From the NCBI RefSeq assembly GCF_000695625.1, contig NZ_JMQI01000014.1, forward strand, positions 1 to 64,000: a stretch of 64,000 nucleotides of DNA, given 5' to 3'. Origin of the DNA: Amycolatopsis rifamycinica. Its GTDB lineage: Bacteria > Actinomycetota > Actinomycetes > Mycobacteriales > Pseudonocardiaceae. Positions 8,513 to 18,376 of this stretch are shown here, piece after piece. Numbering within the stretch: the first letter of the stretch is position 1; each line of letters begins with the position of its first letter. The notes under the pieces were generated by a model. That model searched no databases. It was not told where the DNA came from and saw nothing but the letters and a program-made list of their open reading frames with translations. Made by a program: the position numbers and the translations under genes.

Positions 8513-8642
8513 CACTCACTCCTCAAAGTTCTTCTCGGCCGAACCGCCGCGGTACCCCAGGACGGCCGCGGTCGCCGGCCCTCATTCCCCGGCTTCATCT
8601 TCGTTGCGTCCCCGGCCACGGACACCTCGCGTCTTGCCCAGT

Positions 8643-10181
8643 TCACCGGTGCATGTCCGGCACGGTCCAGCCGTCGAGGTCGTACTCGTCGAGACAGGTG
8701 TCGACGAACCGCTTGTAGTCGTCGACCTGCCCGGAGGCGACCTGGCCGAACAGCAGCTCGATGCGGGTGTTCTCGTGGCTGCCGGCGTAGTTGCGCTCGT
8801 AGAGCTCGTGCCGGCCGCCGAACTCCGTGCCCACCGAGTCCCACAGCAGCTTCATCACCTTGACGCGGGTTTCGGCGTCGATGCCGTTCGACCCGCGGAC
8901 GTAGGTGTCGAGGTAGGAGCGGATCTCGGGGTTCTTGAAGTCCTCGGCGCTGGAGTTGATGTAGATCAGCGCGCTCGCGACGTCCTGCAGCACGATCTCG
9001 CGGATCCGCGCGTAGCCGACCTGCGTGAACCAGCGGTAGGCCTGGCCGTACTGCGGGTTCGGCAGCAGGGCGCCGTCCCGCCACGGCACCGGGTTGCGGG
9101 CCGCGGCGTCCGAGAGACCCCAGAACAGGTTGCGCCACGCGAGAACCTCGCCGAGGCGGGTCTGCACGCCGCGGAAGTCTTCGGTGCCGGTGATCTCGAG
9201 CGCCTTGGCCAGCAGCCCCGCGATGAACTCGAGCTTCACCGCCAGCCGGGTGCAGCCCTGGAAGGTGGAGCGCTCGATGAACCCGGACTGCCCGGTGAAC
9301 GTCTGCACCTTGCCGAGGTCCCCGTAGATGAAGACGTTCTCCCACGGGATGAGGACCTTGTCCAGCACCAGGATCGTGTCGTTCTCGTCCAGCCGCGAGG
9401 ACAGCGGGTAGTCGAACGGCGAACCGACCGAGTTCGCCATCGCCGTGTACGACGGGCGGCAGATCAGCTTCATCCCCTTGGCGTCCATGGGAATCGTGGC
9501 CACGAGCGCGAACTCGCGGCGCTTGATCGGCAGGCCGTAGTGGGCGATGAAGTTGTAGTGCGTCAGCGCCGACCCGGTCGCGACGACCTTGGCGCCGCTC
9601 ACGACCAGGCCCGAGTCCGTCTCCTTCTCCACGTGCACGAAGACGTCGCGGACCTCGTCCGGCGGCCGCTTGCGGTCGACCGGCGGGTGCACCAGCGCGT
9701 GGTTCCAGTACAGGACCTTCTCCTGCGACTCCTTGTACCAGCGCTTGGCGTTCTCCTCGAACGGCGCGTAGAACTCGGAGTTCGCGCCCAGCGTGCCGAG
9801 GAACGACGCCTTGTAGTCCGGGCTGCGGCCCATCCAGCCGTAGCTCATCCGCGCCCACGTCGCGATCGCCTTCTGGTCGGCGATCATGTCCTCGACGCTG
9901 TGCGGGGTGCGGAAGAACCGGTGGGTGTAGCCGCCGCTGCCGGTGTCGGTCGGCGCGGTGAGCACGTCCTTGTACTTCGGGTCGTGCAACGCGTCGTACA
10001 GGCGCGCGGTCATCCGGATCGGGTTGCGGAACGCCGGGTGCTCGGTGACGTCCTTGACGCGCTCGCCGTTGATGTAGACCTCGCGGTCGTCGCGCAGGCT
10101 TTCGATGTACTCGGCACCGGTCAGCGGCCGGGCCGGACGGCTCGCCTCGGCCGGGCCGGGGCCGTCCGGGTGTTCGCTCAT
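8643..10181 (-). CDS. HpaB-type FADH2-dependent phenol 3-hydroxylase
   Basis: A 512-residue member of the 4-hydroxyphenylacetate 3-monooxygenase large-subunit family, related to SgcC of C-1027, which hydroxylates the ring of carrier-bound chloro-beta-tyrosine. Family features include the N-terminal [22 protein letters not shown], then [18 protein letters not shown] and IPWENVF. It would add a ring hydroxyl ortho to the phenol of the hydroxymandelyl-S-PCP, giving the catechol that the adjacent O-methyltransferase could use. It needs reduced flavin from a reductase not seen here. The same frame stays open far upstream by GC bias; the true ATG at 10181 follows AGGGGGAAG. It lies 20 bases after the O-methyltransferase stop, so the two share a transcript. 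Confidence 0.93.
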   Translation of the reverse strand: MSEHPDGPGPAEASRPARPLTGAEYIESLRDDREVYINGERVKDVTEHPAFRNPIRMTARLYDALHDPKYKDVLTAPTDTGSGGYTHRFFRTPHSVEDMIADQKAIATWARMSYGWMGRSPDYKASFLGTLGANSEFYAPFEENAKRWYKESQEKVLYWNHALVHPPVDRKRPPDEVRDVFVHVEKETDSGLVVSGAKVVATGSALTHYNFIAHYGLPIKRREFALVATIPMDAKGMKLICRPSYTAMANSVGSPFDYPLSSRLDENDTILVLDKVLIPWENVFIYGDLGKVQTFTGQSGFIERSTFQGCTRLAVKLEFIAGLLAKALEITGTEDFRGVQTRLGEVLAWRNLFWGLSDAAARNPVPWRDGALLPNPQYGQAYRWFTQVGYARIREIVLQDVASALIYINSSAEDFKNPEIRSYLDTYVRGSNGIDAETRVKVMKLLWDSVGTEFGGRHELYERNYAGSHENTRIELLFGQVASGQVDDYKRFVDTCLDEYDLDGWTVPDMHR

Positions 10182-10201
10182 GGCCACTTCCCCCTGTCCG
10201 T

Positions 10202-10870
10202 TCACTTCTTGCGGGCGAGCGTGACGCCGTCGGCGATGGGCAGCATCACGGTTTCGAACCGCTCGTCCACGGCGAGCTTGGCGTTGACCCCGGCGACGAC
10301 TTCGGCGGCGTAGCGCGGAAGGTCCTCTTCGACGTCCTCGGGTGCCGCGACGCTGCCGTGCAGCAGCACGTTGTCGAGGATCAGCAGGCCGCCCGAGCGC
10401 AGCATCGGCGTCACCGCGTCGATGTAGTACGGGTAGGACGTCTTGTCGGCGTCGATGAACACGAGGTCCGCTTCGCCTTCGCCGACCAGGCCGGGCAGGG
10501 TCTTGCGACCGGGGCCGAGCTTGAACTCGATCCGGTCGGCGACGCCGGCCATTTCCCAGTGCTTGCGGGCGATGCCGACCCAGTCCTCGGTGACGTCGCA
10601 GGTGATCACGCGGCCGCCCGGGGCGAGCCCGCGCGCGAAGGCCAAAGAGGACAGTCCGGTGAACGTCCCGACGTCGATGACCGTCTTCGGCGCGACCAGC
10701 TTCGCGATCAGGTGCAGGAAGCCGGCCTGTTCGATCGGCGTCAGCATCTCGGCGAGTTCGCCGACCTTCGCGGTGTCCTCGATCAGGCTGCTCACCACCG
10801 CGTCGGGTGGCGTGCACGAACTGACCACGTAGGCGATCGTCTTCTCGTCCAGGAAACTGAACGTACTCAT
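10202..10870 (-). CDS. SAM-dependent catechol-type O-methyltransferase
   Basis: A 222-residue caffeoyl-CoA/catechol O-methyltransferase family protein. The SAM loop is [14 protein letters not shown]. The metal-binding region is [14 protein letters not shown], whose Asp and His/Asn-type ligands hold Mg2+ in this family. It most likely methylates one hydroxyl of the catechol made by the HpaB enzyme encoded downstream. It is the first gene of the minus-strand trio, transcribed away from a glycosyltransferase. ATG 10870 has GGAGG just upstream; an open frame extends further but lacks support. Confidence 0.92.
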   Translation of the reverse strand: MSTFSFLDEKTIAYVVSSCTPPDAVVSSLIEDTAKVGELAEMLTPIEQAGFLHLIAKLVAPKTVIDVGTFTGLSSLAFARGLAPGGRVITCDVTEDWVGIARKHWEMAGVADRIEFKLGPGRKTLPGLVGEGEADLVFIDADKTSYPYYIDAVTPMLRSGGLLILDNVLLHGSVAAPEDVEEDLPRYAAEVVAGVNAKLAVDERFETVMLPIADGVTLARKK

Positions 10871-11175
10871 GCGTCCTCCACGACGGCGCGCGATCCGGCC
10901 GGATTCCGGTGGGCAGACGCCAAGTATCGGCGCGGTGCCGGGACACTGCGTCTCCTCGTTTGCACTGCGCACGGGCCCACCGCACGGCGGGAGATGCGCC
11001 GCCGCGGGCGGGACGACGATCCTCGCTGTAGTCAGGATTTCCGCGCCGGAACGGCGTCGTGCGTGCCGTCGTCACGGTGCTCCGCGGCGCGTGCGGACCG
11101 CGGCAGGCCCGAGCCGCCCCGGATGCGCCTGACTCCCACCGACGACGACACCTCATCCGGAGTCGAGGAGATTCG
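10871..11175. promoter_or_regulatory. Divergent promoter region
   Basis: A 305-base spacer between the minus-strand O-methyltransferase operon and the plus-strand glycosyltransferase. It must contain both promoters, but I could not identify reliable -35/-10 boxes or an operator. GAGGAG at 11165-11170 is the ribosome site of the glycosyltransferase. Confidence 0.4.
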
Positions 11176-12624
11176 ATGCGAGTCCTGTTCACCGTCTATC
11201 CGAACTCACTGGCGCACCTCTACCCGGTGGTCCCGCTCGCGTGGGCGTTGCAGAGCGCCGGCCACGAGGTCCGCATCGCCGCGCACCACAGCTCGGCGGA
11301 GCTGATCACCAAGACGGGCCTGACCCCGGTGCTGCTCGGCGACCCGGACCAGCCGCCGGTGCGGCTGACCGACGACTGCGCCCCGCCGCACCACCAGGAC
11401 ATCGTGAACCGCTACGCCGACGTGATGGGCCTGTCGCCCGAGGGCCGCGAGCACTGGATCGTGTTCTATCAGTGGCTGATGCAGCCGACGTCGGACTACG
11501 TGCGGCTCGACCGCTCCGAGGCCGAGGACCTGATCGAGTTCGCGAGGGTCTGGAAGCCGGACCTGATCTCGTGGGACGCCACCATCCCGGCCGCCGCGGT
11601 CGCGGCGAAGGTCTGCGGTGCGGCGCACACGCGGCTGCTGATCGGGCACGACATGTTCGGCTGGAGCCTGGACCGGCTCGCCGAGAACGAGTCCGCCCTC
11701 AAGGCGGCCGGCCTCGACCCGAACCCGCTGGCCACCCTGATCCGGCCGCTGGCCGCGAAGTACGGCTACGAGGTCGACGACGAGCTGCTCGTCGGGCAGT
11801 GGAGCATCGAGACCATGCTGGAGGGCCTGCGGCTGCCAACGAGCACGAAGAAGCTGCCGATGCGGCACGTCCCGTACGTCGACCCGGAGCCGTTCCCGAA
11901 GTGGCTCTACGAGCGTCCCGAGGCGACGCGCTGTGAGTGCTGCGGCCGCAAGAACCGCCGCCGCGTCGCGCTGTCGCTGGGGGAGTCCACCCGCCGGTTC
12001 ATCAAGGGCGACTGGGACCGCGCGCCGAAGATCATCAAGGCCCTCGGCGAGCTCGACGACCTCGAGATCGTGGCGACGCTGGACAAGGCGCAGCTGGCCG
12101 ACGTCGAGGAGATCCCGCCGAACGTCAAGGTCATCGACTGGGTCAACCTGCCGCACCTGCTCCCGACCTGCTCGGCCCTGATCCACCACGGCGGCATCGG
12201 CACGTACTCGTCGGCGGTGGCGCACAAGGTCCCGCAGCTGGTCTGCGACGTCGAGGGCGTGTCGCTGCTGATGCGCCTGGTCGAGGACGGCGACGTGAAC
12301 AAGACCGGCACCTACCGCCTCGGCTGGGAGTTCGACGAGCGCGAAGAGGGCGCGCCCGACGCGGCCACCGCGCACTGGGAGCTGCCGGCGAAGAAGGTCG
12401 AGTCCACCGTGGTGTCGGACTTCGTCATCTCGACCGGCGCCGGCGTCCGCCTCGACCACCGCGCCACCACGGTCGAGGAGATCCGCGACCTGGTCTGGTC
12501 GGTGGCCACGAACCCGTGCTACCGCCACGCGGCGGCGGCCCTGCACGACGACTGGCTGGCGATGCCGTCCCCCAGCGACGTGATCCCGGACCTGGAGAAG
12601 CTGGTCGTCCAGCACCGCCGCTGA
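11176..12624 (+). CDS. Glycosyltransferase, GT1/EryCIII type with a Cys-rich insertion
   Basis: A 482-residue GT-B fold glycosyltransferase. The N-terminal half starts [16 protein letters not shown], and the C-terminal donor site contains [13 protein letters not shown] (HHGG-x-GT). It should transfer a nucleotide-activated sugar to the pathway aglycone. It is roughly 80-100 residues longer than typical antibiotic GTs. Just before the C-terminal domain it carries the unusual cysteine cluster RCECCGRKN, possibly metal-binding. It faces the sugar biosynthesis genes across two terminators. This is one of two glycosyltransferases in the cluster, so two sugars, or one sugar and an alternative acceptor, are possible. 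Confidence 0.9.
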   Translation: MRVLFTVYPNSLAHLYPVVPLAWALQSAGHEVRIAAHHSSAELITKTGLTPVLLGDPDQPPVRLTDDCAPPHHQDIVNRYADVMGLSPEGREHWIVFYQWLMQPTSDYVRLDRSEAEDLIEFARVWKPDLISWDATIPAAAVAAKVCGAAHTRLLIGHDMFGWSLDRLAENESALKAAGLDPNPLATLIRPLAAKYGYEVDDELLVGQWSIETMLEGLRLPTSTKKLPMRHVPYVDPEPFPKWLYERPEATRCECCGRKNRRRVALSLGESTRRFIKGDWDRAPKIIKALGELDDLEIVATLDKAQLADVEEIPPNVKVIDWVNLPHLLPTCSALIHHGGIGTYSSAVAHKVPQLVCDVEGVSLLMRLVEDGDVNKTGTYRLGWEFDEREEGAPDAATAHWELPAKKVESTVVSDFVISTGAGVRLDHRATTVEEIRDLVWSVATNPCYRHAAAALHDDWLAMPSPSDVIPDLEKLVVQHRR

Positions 12625-12641
12625 CCCCCGCACCACCCGGA

Positions 12642-12670
12642 GGCCGCCGTCCCGCATCGGGACGGCGGCC
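12642..12670 (+). terminator. Terminator of the glycosyltransferase gene
   Basis: GGCCGCCGTCCCG (12642-12654), a 3-base loop and a perfect complementary arm (12658-12670), 17 bases after the stop codon. Confidence 0.8.
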
Positions 12671-12709
12671 TTCGCCGTTTCTCCGTGCAGCAACGAGTGC
12701 GGCAACGAA

Positions 12710-12741
12710 AAGGCCCCGCCGAGCGGACTCGGCGGGGCCTT
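12710..12741 (-). terminator. Terminator of the sugar operon
   Basis: A 14-bp perfect stem (12710-12723 with 12728-12741), loop CGGA. A run of A at 12708-12711 on the plus strand gives a U-tract for minus-strand transcripts. It lies 13 bases beyond the C-methyltransferase stop. Confidence 0.8.
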
Positions 12742-12754
12742 CGCGCACCAGGCG

Positions 12755-14002
12755 TCAGAGCACCTCGACCTCCGGGACGAACCGGATCCACTTGCCGCCG
12801 GCCGCGCGGAAGGCCTGTTCGTTGGCCATGATCTCGGCCGCGTGGTTCCACGCGAACAGGACCGCGTAGTCCGGGTAGTCCTCCGAGAACGCCGACGGCG
12901 GCTTCACCGGCAGGTGCGAGCCCGGCAGCAGGTGGCCCTGCTTGCCCGGCGTCGAGTCGACGACGAACGGGATCAGGTCGGTCGTGATCCCGCAGTACGT
13001 GGTCACCGTCGAGCTCTTGCCCGGCGCGCCGTAGCCGACGACGGTCTTGCCCTGGGCCCGCAGGTGGGTGAGCAGCCCGACGAGGTCGTCGCGGATGCGC
13101 TCCACGTTCCGGCCGAACCGGGCGAAGGTCAGCGGCTCCGAGAGCTTGCCCGCCTCCTCCTCGGCGAGGAGCGCGTCCAGCGCGGCCGACTTCGTCCGCG
13201 CGCCCGGACGGGCGATGGTGTAGCGGACTTCGCCGCCGTGCATGGCGATGTGCTCGGCGTGGACGAGTTCGAAACCGAACCGCTCGGCCATCCGGCGCAC
13301 CGAACCCGCGCTGAAGTAGAACACGTGCTCGTCGTAGATCTGGTCGAACGCCATGCCGTCGATGATCGTGCCGAGGTAGGGCTCCTCGAACACGAAGATG
13401 CCGTCCTCGGACAGCAGCGCGTCGATGCCGCGGAACAGCGATTCGACGTGCGCGATGTGGCAGATGGTGTTGGCGCCGAAGATGACGTCCGCGGCACCGT
13501 GCGCGCCGCGCACGGCGGTCGCGGTCTCCTCGTCGAAGAACGCCGAGAGGACCTGCACGCCCTTGGCCCTGGCCAGCTCCGCGACGTTCCCGGACGGCTC
13601 GACGCCCAGGTGCCGGACGCCCGCCTCGGCGATCGCCGACAGCATCACGCCGTCGTTGCAGCCGATCTCGACGATGAACGGGTCGCCGCCGGTGAGCTCG
13701 TTGGCGAGGAACCACTCGGCGTCGGCCCGGAAGTGCTTGCGGTGGCCCGCCGAACCGGAGGCCTGGTACCGGTAGCCGGCGTGGTAGCGCAGCTCCTGCG
13801 GCACCTCCTCCATCAGCTGCACCATGGTGCAGCTCTCGCAGGCCCCGACCGCGAGGCGGAAGCGGAACTCGCCGTCCACCTCGTGGGGGAGCAGGAAGCC
13901 GTTCGCCGTCGGCTGGTTGCCCAGGTCGACGAACTCCGCGACCTGGCCGCCGCACACCCGACACTTCGTACCCATGGACTGGCCCTCACTGTTGGTGGTC
14001 AT
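12755..14002 (-). CDS. Sugar C-methyltransferase (SAM-dependent, zinc-binding)
   Basis: A 415-residue three-domain nucleotide-sugar C-methyltransferase of the TylCIII/EvaC type. It has an N-terminal zinc domain (CRVCGG, with further Cys at C-E-S-C), a central SAM domain with EIGCNDGVML, and a C-terminal domain with YGAPGKSSTV. These enzymes methylate the carbon next to a keto group, usually C-3 of a 4-keto sugar. Followed by decarboxylase and dehydrogenase genes it fits a C-methylated pentose such as the madurosamine proposed for maduropeptin. Two starts are plausible: ATG 14002 and ATG 13975 (MGTKCRVCGG). Both have GAGG-type sites. Confidence 0.92.
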   Translation of the reverse strand: MTTNSEGQSMGTKCRVCGGQVAEFVDLGNQPTANGFLLPHEVDGEFRFRLAVGACESCTMVQLMEEVPQELRYHAGYRYQASGSAGHRKHFRADAEWFLANELTGGDPFIVEIGCNDGVMLSAIAEAGVRHLGVEPSGNVAELARAKGVQVLSAFFDEETATAVRGAHGAADVIFGANTICHIAHVESLFRGIDALLSEDGIFVFEEPYLGTIIDGMAFDQIYDEHVFYFSAGSVRRMAERFGFELVHAEHIAMHGGEVRYTIARPGARTKSAALDALLAEEEAGKLSEPLTFARFGRNVERIRDDLVGLLTHLRAQGKTVVGYGAPGKSSTVTTYCGITTDLIPFVVDSTPGKQGHLLPGSHLPVKPPSAFSEDYPDYAVLFAWNHAAEIMANEQAFRAAGGKWIRFVPEVEVL

Positions 14003-14008
14003 GGATCC

Positions 14009-14995
14009 TCACTCCGCGCCGCTGTCGTCCTGGCCGAGCCACCAGTCCGCCCCGCGCGCCCACTCGACGGTCTTGACCAGGCCGTCGCGCAGCGCGGTTT
14101 CCGGCCGCCAGCCGAGGATGGCCTGCGCCTTGGCGTTGTTGGGCACGCGCCGCGGCAGGTCCTGGTACGACGCACCGAGCTTCTCGCCGGTGTCGACGTC
14201 GACGACGCCGGCCACGCCGGTGATCTCGCCGATCAGCCGGACGACCTCGCCGACCGTGGTCTCCACCATGCTGCCGATGTTGAACGCCTGGCCCGTCGAT
14301 CCCGGGTGGTCCGCGGCGCGCAGGGTGCCCTCGATCGCGTCGTCGACGAAGGTGAAGCAGCGGGTCTGCCTGCCCTCGTCGTAGACCACCAGCGACCGCC
14401 GGTTGAGCGCGCGGTGGATGGACCGGCTGACGATGTAGGCGGGCCGCTGGCGCGGGCCGTAGACGTTGAAGTAGCGCACGATCGTCGCATCGAGCCCGCG
14501 CTGGCGGACGAAGGCGAAGGTCAGGTGCTCGGCCAGCGCCTTGCTGGAGGAGTAGGACCACCGGTCGTGCGACGTGCCGCCGAGCACCCGGTCGCCGTCC
14601 TCGTCCCACGGCACCGCCGGGTTCTTGCCGAACACCTCGCTGGTGCTGGCCAGCACGACCTTCGCGCCCGCTTCGAGCGCGAGGTCGAGGACGGACCGGG
14701 TGGCGGCGTAGTTGATGTCGATCACGTCGAGCGGGCGCGCGAGGTACTGGTCGACGCCGACGACCGCGGCGAGGTGGTAGACGACGTCGACGCCGGGCCG
14801 GATCACCTCCGCCAGTTTCGCGGTGTCCCGCAGGTCGCCGGTGACGTACCGGACGCCCTCGACCGGGAAGCGCGGCGCCACCGCGTCCAGGACGGTGACG
14901 CGGTCGCCGCGGTCGACCAGGCGCTCGACCAGGTGCGAGCCGACGAAACCGGTGCCACCGGTGACGACGGCGTGGCGGGCGGGGTGGGTGCTCAT
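14009..14995 (-). CDS. NAD-dependent SDR, probable UDP-glucuronate decarboxylase
   Basis: A 328-residue extended SDR. It has the NAD motif GGTGFVG and the catalytic Y-x-x-x-K in WSYSSSKALAEH. The segment STSEVFG has Glu where UDP-xylose synthases and ArnA decarboxylases use it. It is coupled by a 4-base ATGA overlap to UDP-glucose dehydrogenase upstream, which makes its substrate, UDP-glucuronate. Oxidation at C-4 and loss of C-6 would give UDP-4-keto-xylose or UDP-xylose. A 4-epimerase function is the main alternative; the Glu and the gene pairing favour decarboxylation. Confidence 0.85.
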   Translation of the reverse strand: MSTHPARHAVVTGGTGFVGSHLVERLVDRGDRVTVLDAVAPRFPVEGVRYVTGDLRDTAKLAEVIRPGVDVVYHLAAVVGVDQYLARPLDVIDINYAATRSVLDLALEAGAKVVLASTSEVFGKNPAVPWDEDGDRVLGGTSHDRWSYSSSKALAEHLTFAFVRQRGLDATIVRYFNVYGPRQRPAYIVSRSIHRALNRRSLVVYDEGRQTRCFTFVDDAIEGTLRAADHPGSTGQAFNIGSMVETTVGEVVRLIGEITGVAGVVDVDTGEKLGASYQDLPRRVPNNAKAQAILGWRPETALRDGLVKTVEWARGADWWLGQDDSGAE

Positions 14996-16398
14996 CGTCC
15001 GGTCTCCGTCCAGATCCGCTGCGCGCCTTCGTCCGGGCCGGGGATCGCGTCCCCGCGGCCGATGCCGCGGTAGACGTACCCGGCGGCACGCAGCTCGGCG
15101 ATCTTTTCCTTGGGGTAGTAGGCCCGGCCGTCGAGGACCAGGCAGTTCTCCGCGACCGGCAGGGCGGCGAAGTCGAGGTCGTGGAAGTCGCGGTGCAGGG
15201 CGAGGATCGCCAGGCAGTCCGCGTCCCGCACGGCCTCTTCGAGGGTGGCCGACGGCCGGATGCCGAACAGTTCCTCGGCCGCGTCCGCGTCGACCAGCGG
15301 GTCGTACACGGACACGGTCAGCCCCGCCTTGGCGAGCGTCTTCACCGCGCCGACGGTCGGGGTGGCCCGCAGGTCACCGGTGTCGTTCTTGAACGCCAGG
15401 CCCAGCACGGCCACCTTGCTGCCGGTGGGGTTCTTGCCCTGGCGCACCAGCTCGTCGACGGCCAGCTGCGCGGTGTACTCGGGCATCCCGGCGTTGACCT
15501 CGCGCCCGGCCGGGGCGGTCCGGATCTGCAGCCCGAGCCGGTCGGCCGAGCGCCACACCATCCAGGGGTCCTTGGTCAGGCACGAGCCGCCGACACCCAC
15601 GCTGGGGAGCAGGATGTTCACGTTGCCCGCGCCCTTGGGGATCGTGTTCGCCGCGCTGATCACGTCGAGCACGTCGACGCCGTAGAGCGCGCAGAACTTC
15701 GCGAGCTCGTTCGCCAGCGCGATGTTCAGGTCGATCCACCAGTTGCTGGCCAGCTTGACGATCTCGGCCGCTTCCAGCGAGTCGCGGGGGATCACCTCGA
15801 CCCCGAGCGCGCGCTGCCAGAACGCCTCCGCGGCGGCCTCGCTGTCCGCGCCGAGCCCGCCGGCGACGATCGGGAAGGTCCGCAGCTCGCGCAGGGCGGT
15901 GCCCTCCGCGAGCCGTTCGGGGGTGAACGCCAGCCCGAAGTCGACGCCGCCGCTCAGGCCGCTCTCCTCCAGCAGCGGCAGCACGATGCCGCGCGTGGTG
16001 CCCGGGGGCACCGTGCTCTTGAGCACGATCAGCTGACCCGGCCGCAGGTGCTCGCTCAGCGCCCGGCAGGCGCCGCGCAGCTGCTCCTCGGCGAGGGAGC
16101 CGTCCTCGCGCACGGGGGTGCCGACCGAGATCAGCACGACGTCGGCGGAACCGGCCTCGGCGATGTCGGTGGTCACGCGCAGGTGCCCGTCGGCGAGGCC
16201 GCGGAAGATCAGTTCGGCGAGACCTTCTTCGGCGAACCGGCAGTGGCCGCGGGCGAGTTCGTCGACCAGCCGGGGATCGGTGTCGACGCCGACCACGTCG
16301 AACCCCCGGTCGGCCAGTGTCGCGGCGATGCACGAGCCGACATAGCCGAATCCGATCACCGCCACTCGGAGCTGGTCCTTGTCGGGCAGAAAACGCAT
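14992..16398 (-). CDS. UDP-glucose 6-dehydrogenase
   Basis: A 468-residue UDP-glucose/GDP-mannose dehydrogenase family enzyme that oxidises UDP-glucose twice with NAD+ to UDP-glucuronate. It has the N-terminal Rossmann motif GFGYVGSCIA, the middle segment ANTIPKGAGNVNILLPSVGVGGSCLTKDP in which Cys is the catalytic thiol, and a C-terminal UDP-binding domain. It is the first gene of the minus-strand sugar operon (dehydrogenase, decarboxylase, C-methyltransferase). ATG 16398 is chosen for the GGAG 7 bases upstream and the fit to the family start; the frame remains open beyond it. A housekeeping polysaccharide role is possible but the context favours the cluster sugar. Confidence 0.92.
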   Translation of the reverse strand: MRFLPDKDQLRVAVIGFGYVGSCIAATLADRGFDVVGVDTDPRLVDELARGHCRFAEEGLAELIFRGLADGHLRVTTDIAEAGSADVVLISVGTPVREDGSLAEEQLRGACRALSEHLRPGQLIVLKSTVPPGTTRGIVLPLLEESGLSGGVDFGLAFTPERLAEGTALRELRTFPIVAGGLGADSEAAAEAFWQRALGVEVIPRDSLEAAEIVKLASNWWIDLNIALANELAKFCALYGVDVLDVISAANTIPKGAGNVNILLPSVGVGGSCLTKDPWMVWRSADRLGLQIRTAPAGREVNAGMPEYTAQLAVDELVRQGKNPTGSKVAVLGLAFKNDTGDLRATPTVGAVKTLAKAGLTVSVYDPLVDADAAEELFGIRPSATLEEAVRDADCLAILALHRDFHDLDFAALPVAENCLVLDGRAYYPKEKIAELRAAGYVYRGIGRGDAIPGPDEGAQRIWTETGR

Positions 16399-16655
16399 TC
16401 GCGTCTCCAATCGAGTGATAATGCCTCCGGGGCCGGCTCGCGAGCCGGCTGCGGCACCGAGCGCGGGGTCCTGCACGAACTCGTCGGGGTGAACGCGCCG
16501 GACACGGCGGAGGCGGTTCTGCCGGTGGCCGGCCGGACCGCCGATCTCCCCAGCGACCATGGTCCGCGCGGGCCGCCGCCGCCCGCGTCTCCTCTGTTGC
16601 TTGTGGAGCACCGCCAGAGAAGCGCCGTCCGTCCGGCGGCGCTTATCGTGAGGCC

Positions 16656-17216
16656 ATGGCTGACGCCGCCGATCTCCCGGTGATCCGGCAGATCTCCACC
16701 CGGCAGGTGTACGAAAACGCGTGGCTGAGCGTCCGCGAGGACGGCATCGAGCGCCCCGACGGTTCGCACGGCGTCTACTCCGTGATCGACCGGCCCGACT
16801 TCGCCGTGGTGATCGCCGCCGAGCGCGGCGGGTTCCACCTCGTCGACCAGTACCGGTACCCGATTTCCGCGCGGTACTGGGAGTTCCCGCAGGGCTGCTT
16901 CCCCGGCCGCCGCGACGGAGACCCGCTCGAACTGGCGCACCGCGAGCTGGCCGAGGAGACCGGGTTGCGCGCGGGCTCGATGGTGCCGATCGGCAGGCTC
17001 GCCGCCTGGCACGGCGCCAGCGGCCAGATGTGCACGGTGTTCCTGGCGACGGACCTCGTCCAGGGCGAACCCGACCGCGAGCACGAGGAGCAGGACATGC
17101 GGCACCGGTGGTGCCCGCGCGCGGAGTTCGAGGACCTGATCCGCACCGGCGGGATCCGCGACAACACGACGGTTTCGGCGTACACCCTGCTCCGGCTGCA
17201 CGAAGACGCCGCCTGA
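16656..17216 (+). CDS. NUDIX hydrolase (ADP-ribose pyrophosphatase-like)
   Basis: A 186-residue NUDIX protein most like ADP-sugar pyrophosphatases. The box contains LELAHRELAEETGL, with the metal-binding R-E-L-x-E-E intact. The residues before it carry a short insertion (GRRDGDP) and the first Glu of the consensus is not obvious. It lies divergent from UDP-glucose dehydrogenase inside the cluster. It could clear NDP-sugar by-products or simply be a bystander. Confidence 0.85.
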   Translation: MADAADLPVIRQISTRQVYENAWLSVREDGIERPDGSHGVYSVIDRPDFAVVIAAERGGFHLVDQYRYPISARYWEFPQGCFPGRRDGDPLELAHRELAEETGLRAGSMVPIGRLAAWHGASGQMCTVFLATDLVQGEPDREHEEQDMRHRWCPRAEFEDLIRTGGIRDNTTVSAYTLLRLHEDAA

Positions 17217-17233
17217 CCCGGTGGGCCGGACGG

Positions 17234-17264
17234 CTCGTTCCCGGCGTCCGGCGCCGGGAACGAG
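17234..17264. terminator. Bidirectional terminator between converging genes
   Basis: CTCGTTCCCGGCG (17234-17246), 5-base loop, perfect complementary arm 17252-17264. It sits between the stops of the NUDIX gene and the minus-strand hydrolase, serving either or both. Confidence 0.75.
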
Positions 17265-17273
17265 TCAGTCACT

Positions 17274-18122
17274 TCATCGAGGCACCCGGCTGTCCTGCCG
17301 GATGATCTCCCGCAGCGCCACGGCGAACTCGTCGGGCTGGGTGACGTAGCCGACGTGGCCGCCGGGCAGGTGCACGATCGGGTTGCCGGTGTGCTCGGCG
17401 AGCACCGTGTTGGGCCGGTACGGGAAGCGGTCGGGGGTGGTGCCGTCGCCCGCCAGCACCAGTTTGTCCGAAAAGGACTTCAGCAGCCGCAGGTTCGGGC
17501 GGTAGGCCGGGTAGGGCCGCAGCTCGTGCTCGAACCAGAACACGTGGTTGCGGCGGATCCGGCCGAGCATCTCGGCGAGCTCGTCCGGCGGCAGTTCGGT
17601 GCGGCGCGGTGGTTTCGTCGTGGTTTCCATGCCCATTCCCGAGCGGAACGCCTTGCGCGCGGCGTCCACGCCTTCGCGCTGGTAGGTCTCGTAAAGCTCG
17701 GCGTAGAACCCGAGCCACTGTTCGGCGTCCGGCAGCACCGACGCGAGCGGTGGTTCGTGCGCGACGACCGTGTGCACCAGGTCGGGGTGCCGTTCGAGGG
17801 TGGCGAGCGCGACGATGGCCCCGGAGCTCGACCCGAACACCGCGGCCTGCCCGGTGGCCAGGTGCCGCAGCAGGGCGCCGATGTCGTGCGCGTCGTCGGC
17901 CAGCCGGTCGTCGCCGACCGGGCCGTCGAGCGGGCTGCGGGAGAAGCCCCGGCGGTCGTAGGTGATCACCGTGTACTCGTCGGAGAGGGTCTCCGCCAGC
18001 GGGACGAAGGGCGCGGCGTCGCCGTTGCCGCTGGGGATGATCAGCAGCGCCGGGCCGGCGCCGCGGACCTCGTAGTGCAGGCTCGCGCCGGGCACGGCCA
18101 GCCGGTCGGTGGTGACTCGCAT
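17274..18122 (-). CDS. Alpha/beta-fold hydrolase
   Basis: A 282-residue alpha/beta hydrolase of unknown substrate. The nucleophile elbow is GSSSGA and the catalytic His lies in PGGHVGY. The YDRRGFSRSP segment is typical of esterase and epoxide-hydrolase relatives, but a Ser nucleophile favours ester or amide hydrolysis. Methionine codons occur at 18128 and 18122. GGAGG abuts the first, so the second, with 6-base spacing, is the better start. It may edit or release intermediates; no specific role is supported. Confidence 0.88.
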   Translation of the reverse strand: MRVTTDRLAVPGASLHYEVRGAGPALLIIPSGNGDAAPFVPLAETLSDEYTVITYDRRGFSRSPLDGPVGDDRLADDAHDIGALLRHLATGQAAVFGSSSGAIVALATLERHPDLVHTVVAHEPPLASVLPDAEQWLGFYAELYETYQREGVDAARKAFRSGMGMETTTKPPRRTELPPDELAEMLGRIRRNHVFWFEHELRPYPAYRPNLRLLKSFSDKLVLAGDGTTPDRFPYRPNTVLAEHTGNPIVHLPGGHVGYVTQPDEFAVALREIIRQDSRVPR

Positions 18123-18376
18123 GCGCATCCTCCGGTCAAGGACGGGTTTGGCGCCAGTGTCGGACGGCCGGTGCCGGCGGCGCGTCTTGCGGCTTGGCCT
18201 CTTCGGCGGCTCTGCCGGCTCTGCCGGCTCTTCCGGATTGCGCAGCCTCCGGCGGCCGCATCCCGTGAGGTGCGGCCGCCGGACCGGGGTGCGAACGTCG
18301 GGGACGCGCGCGGCGTCCTGTTGCGCCCGGAGCCGCCCGGCCGGGCCTCCGTCGTTTTTGTCACCCCGTGGAGGTC

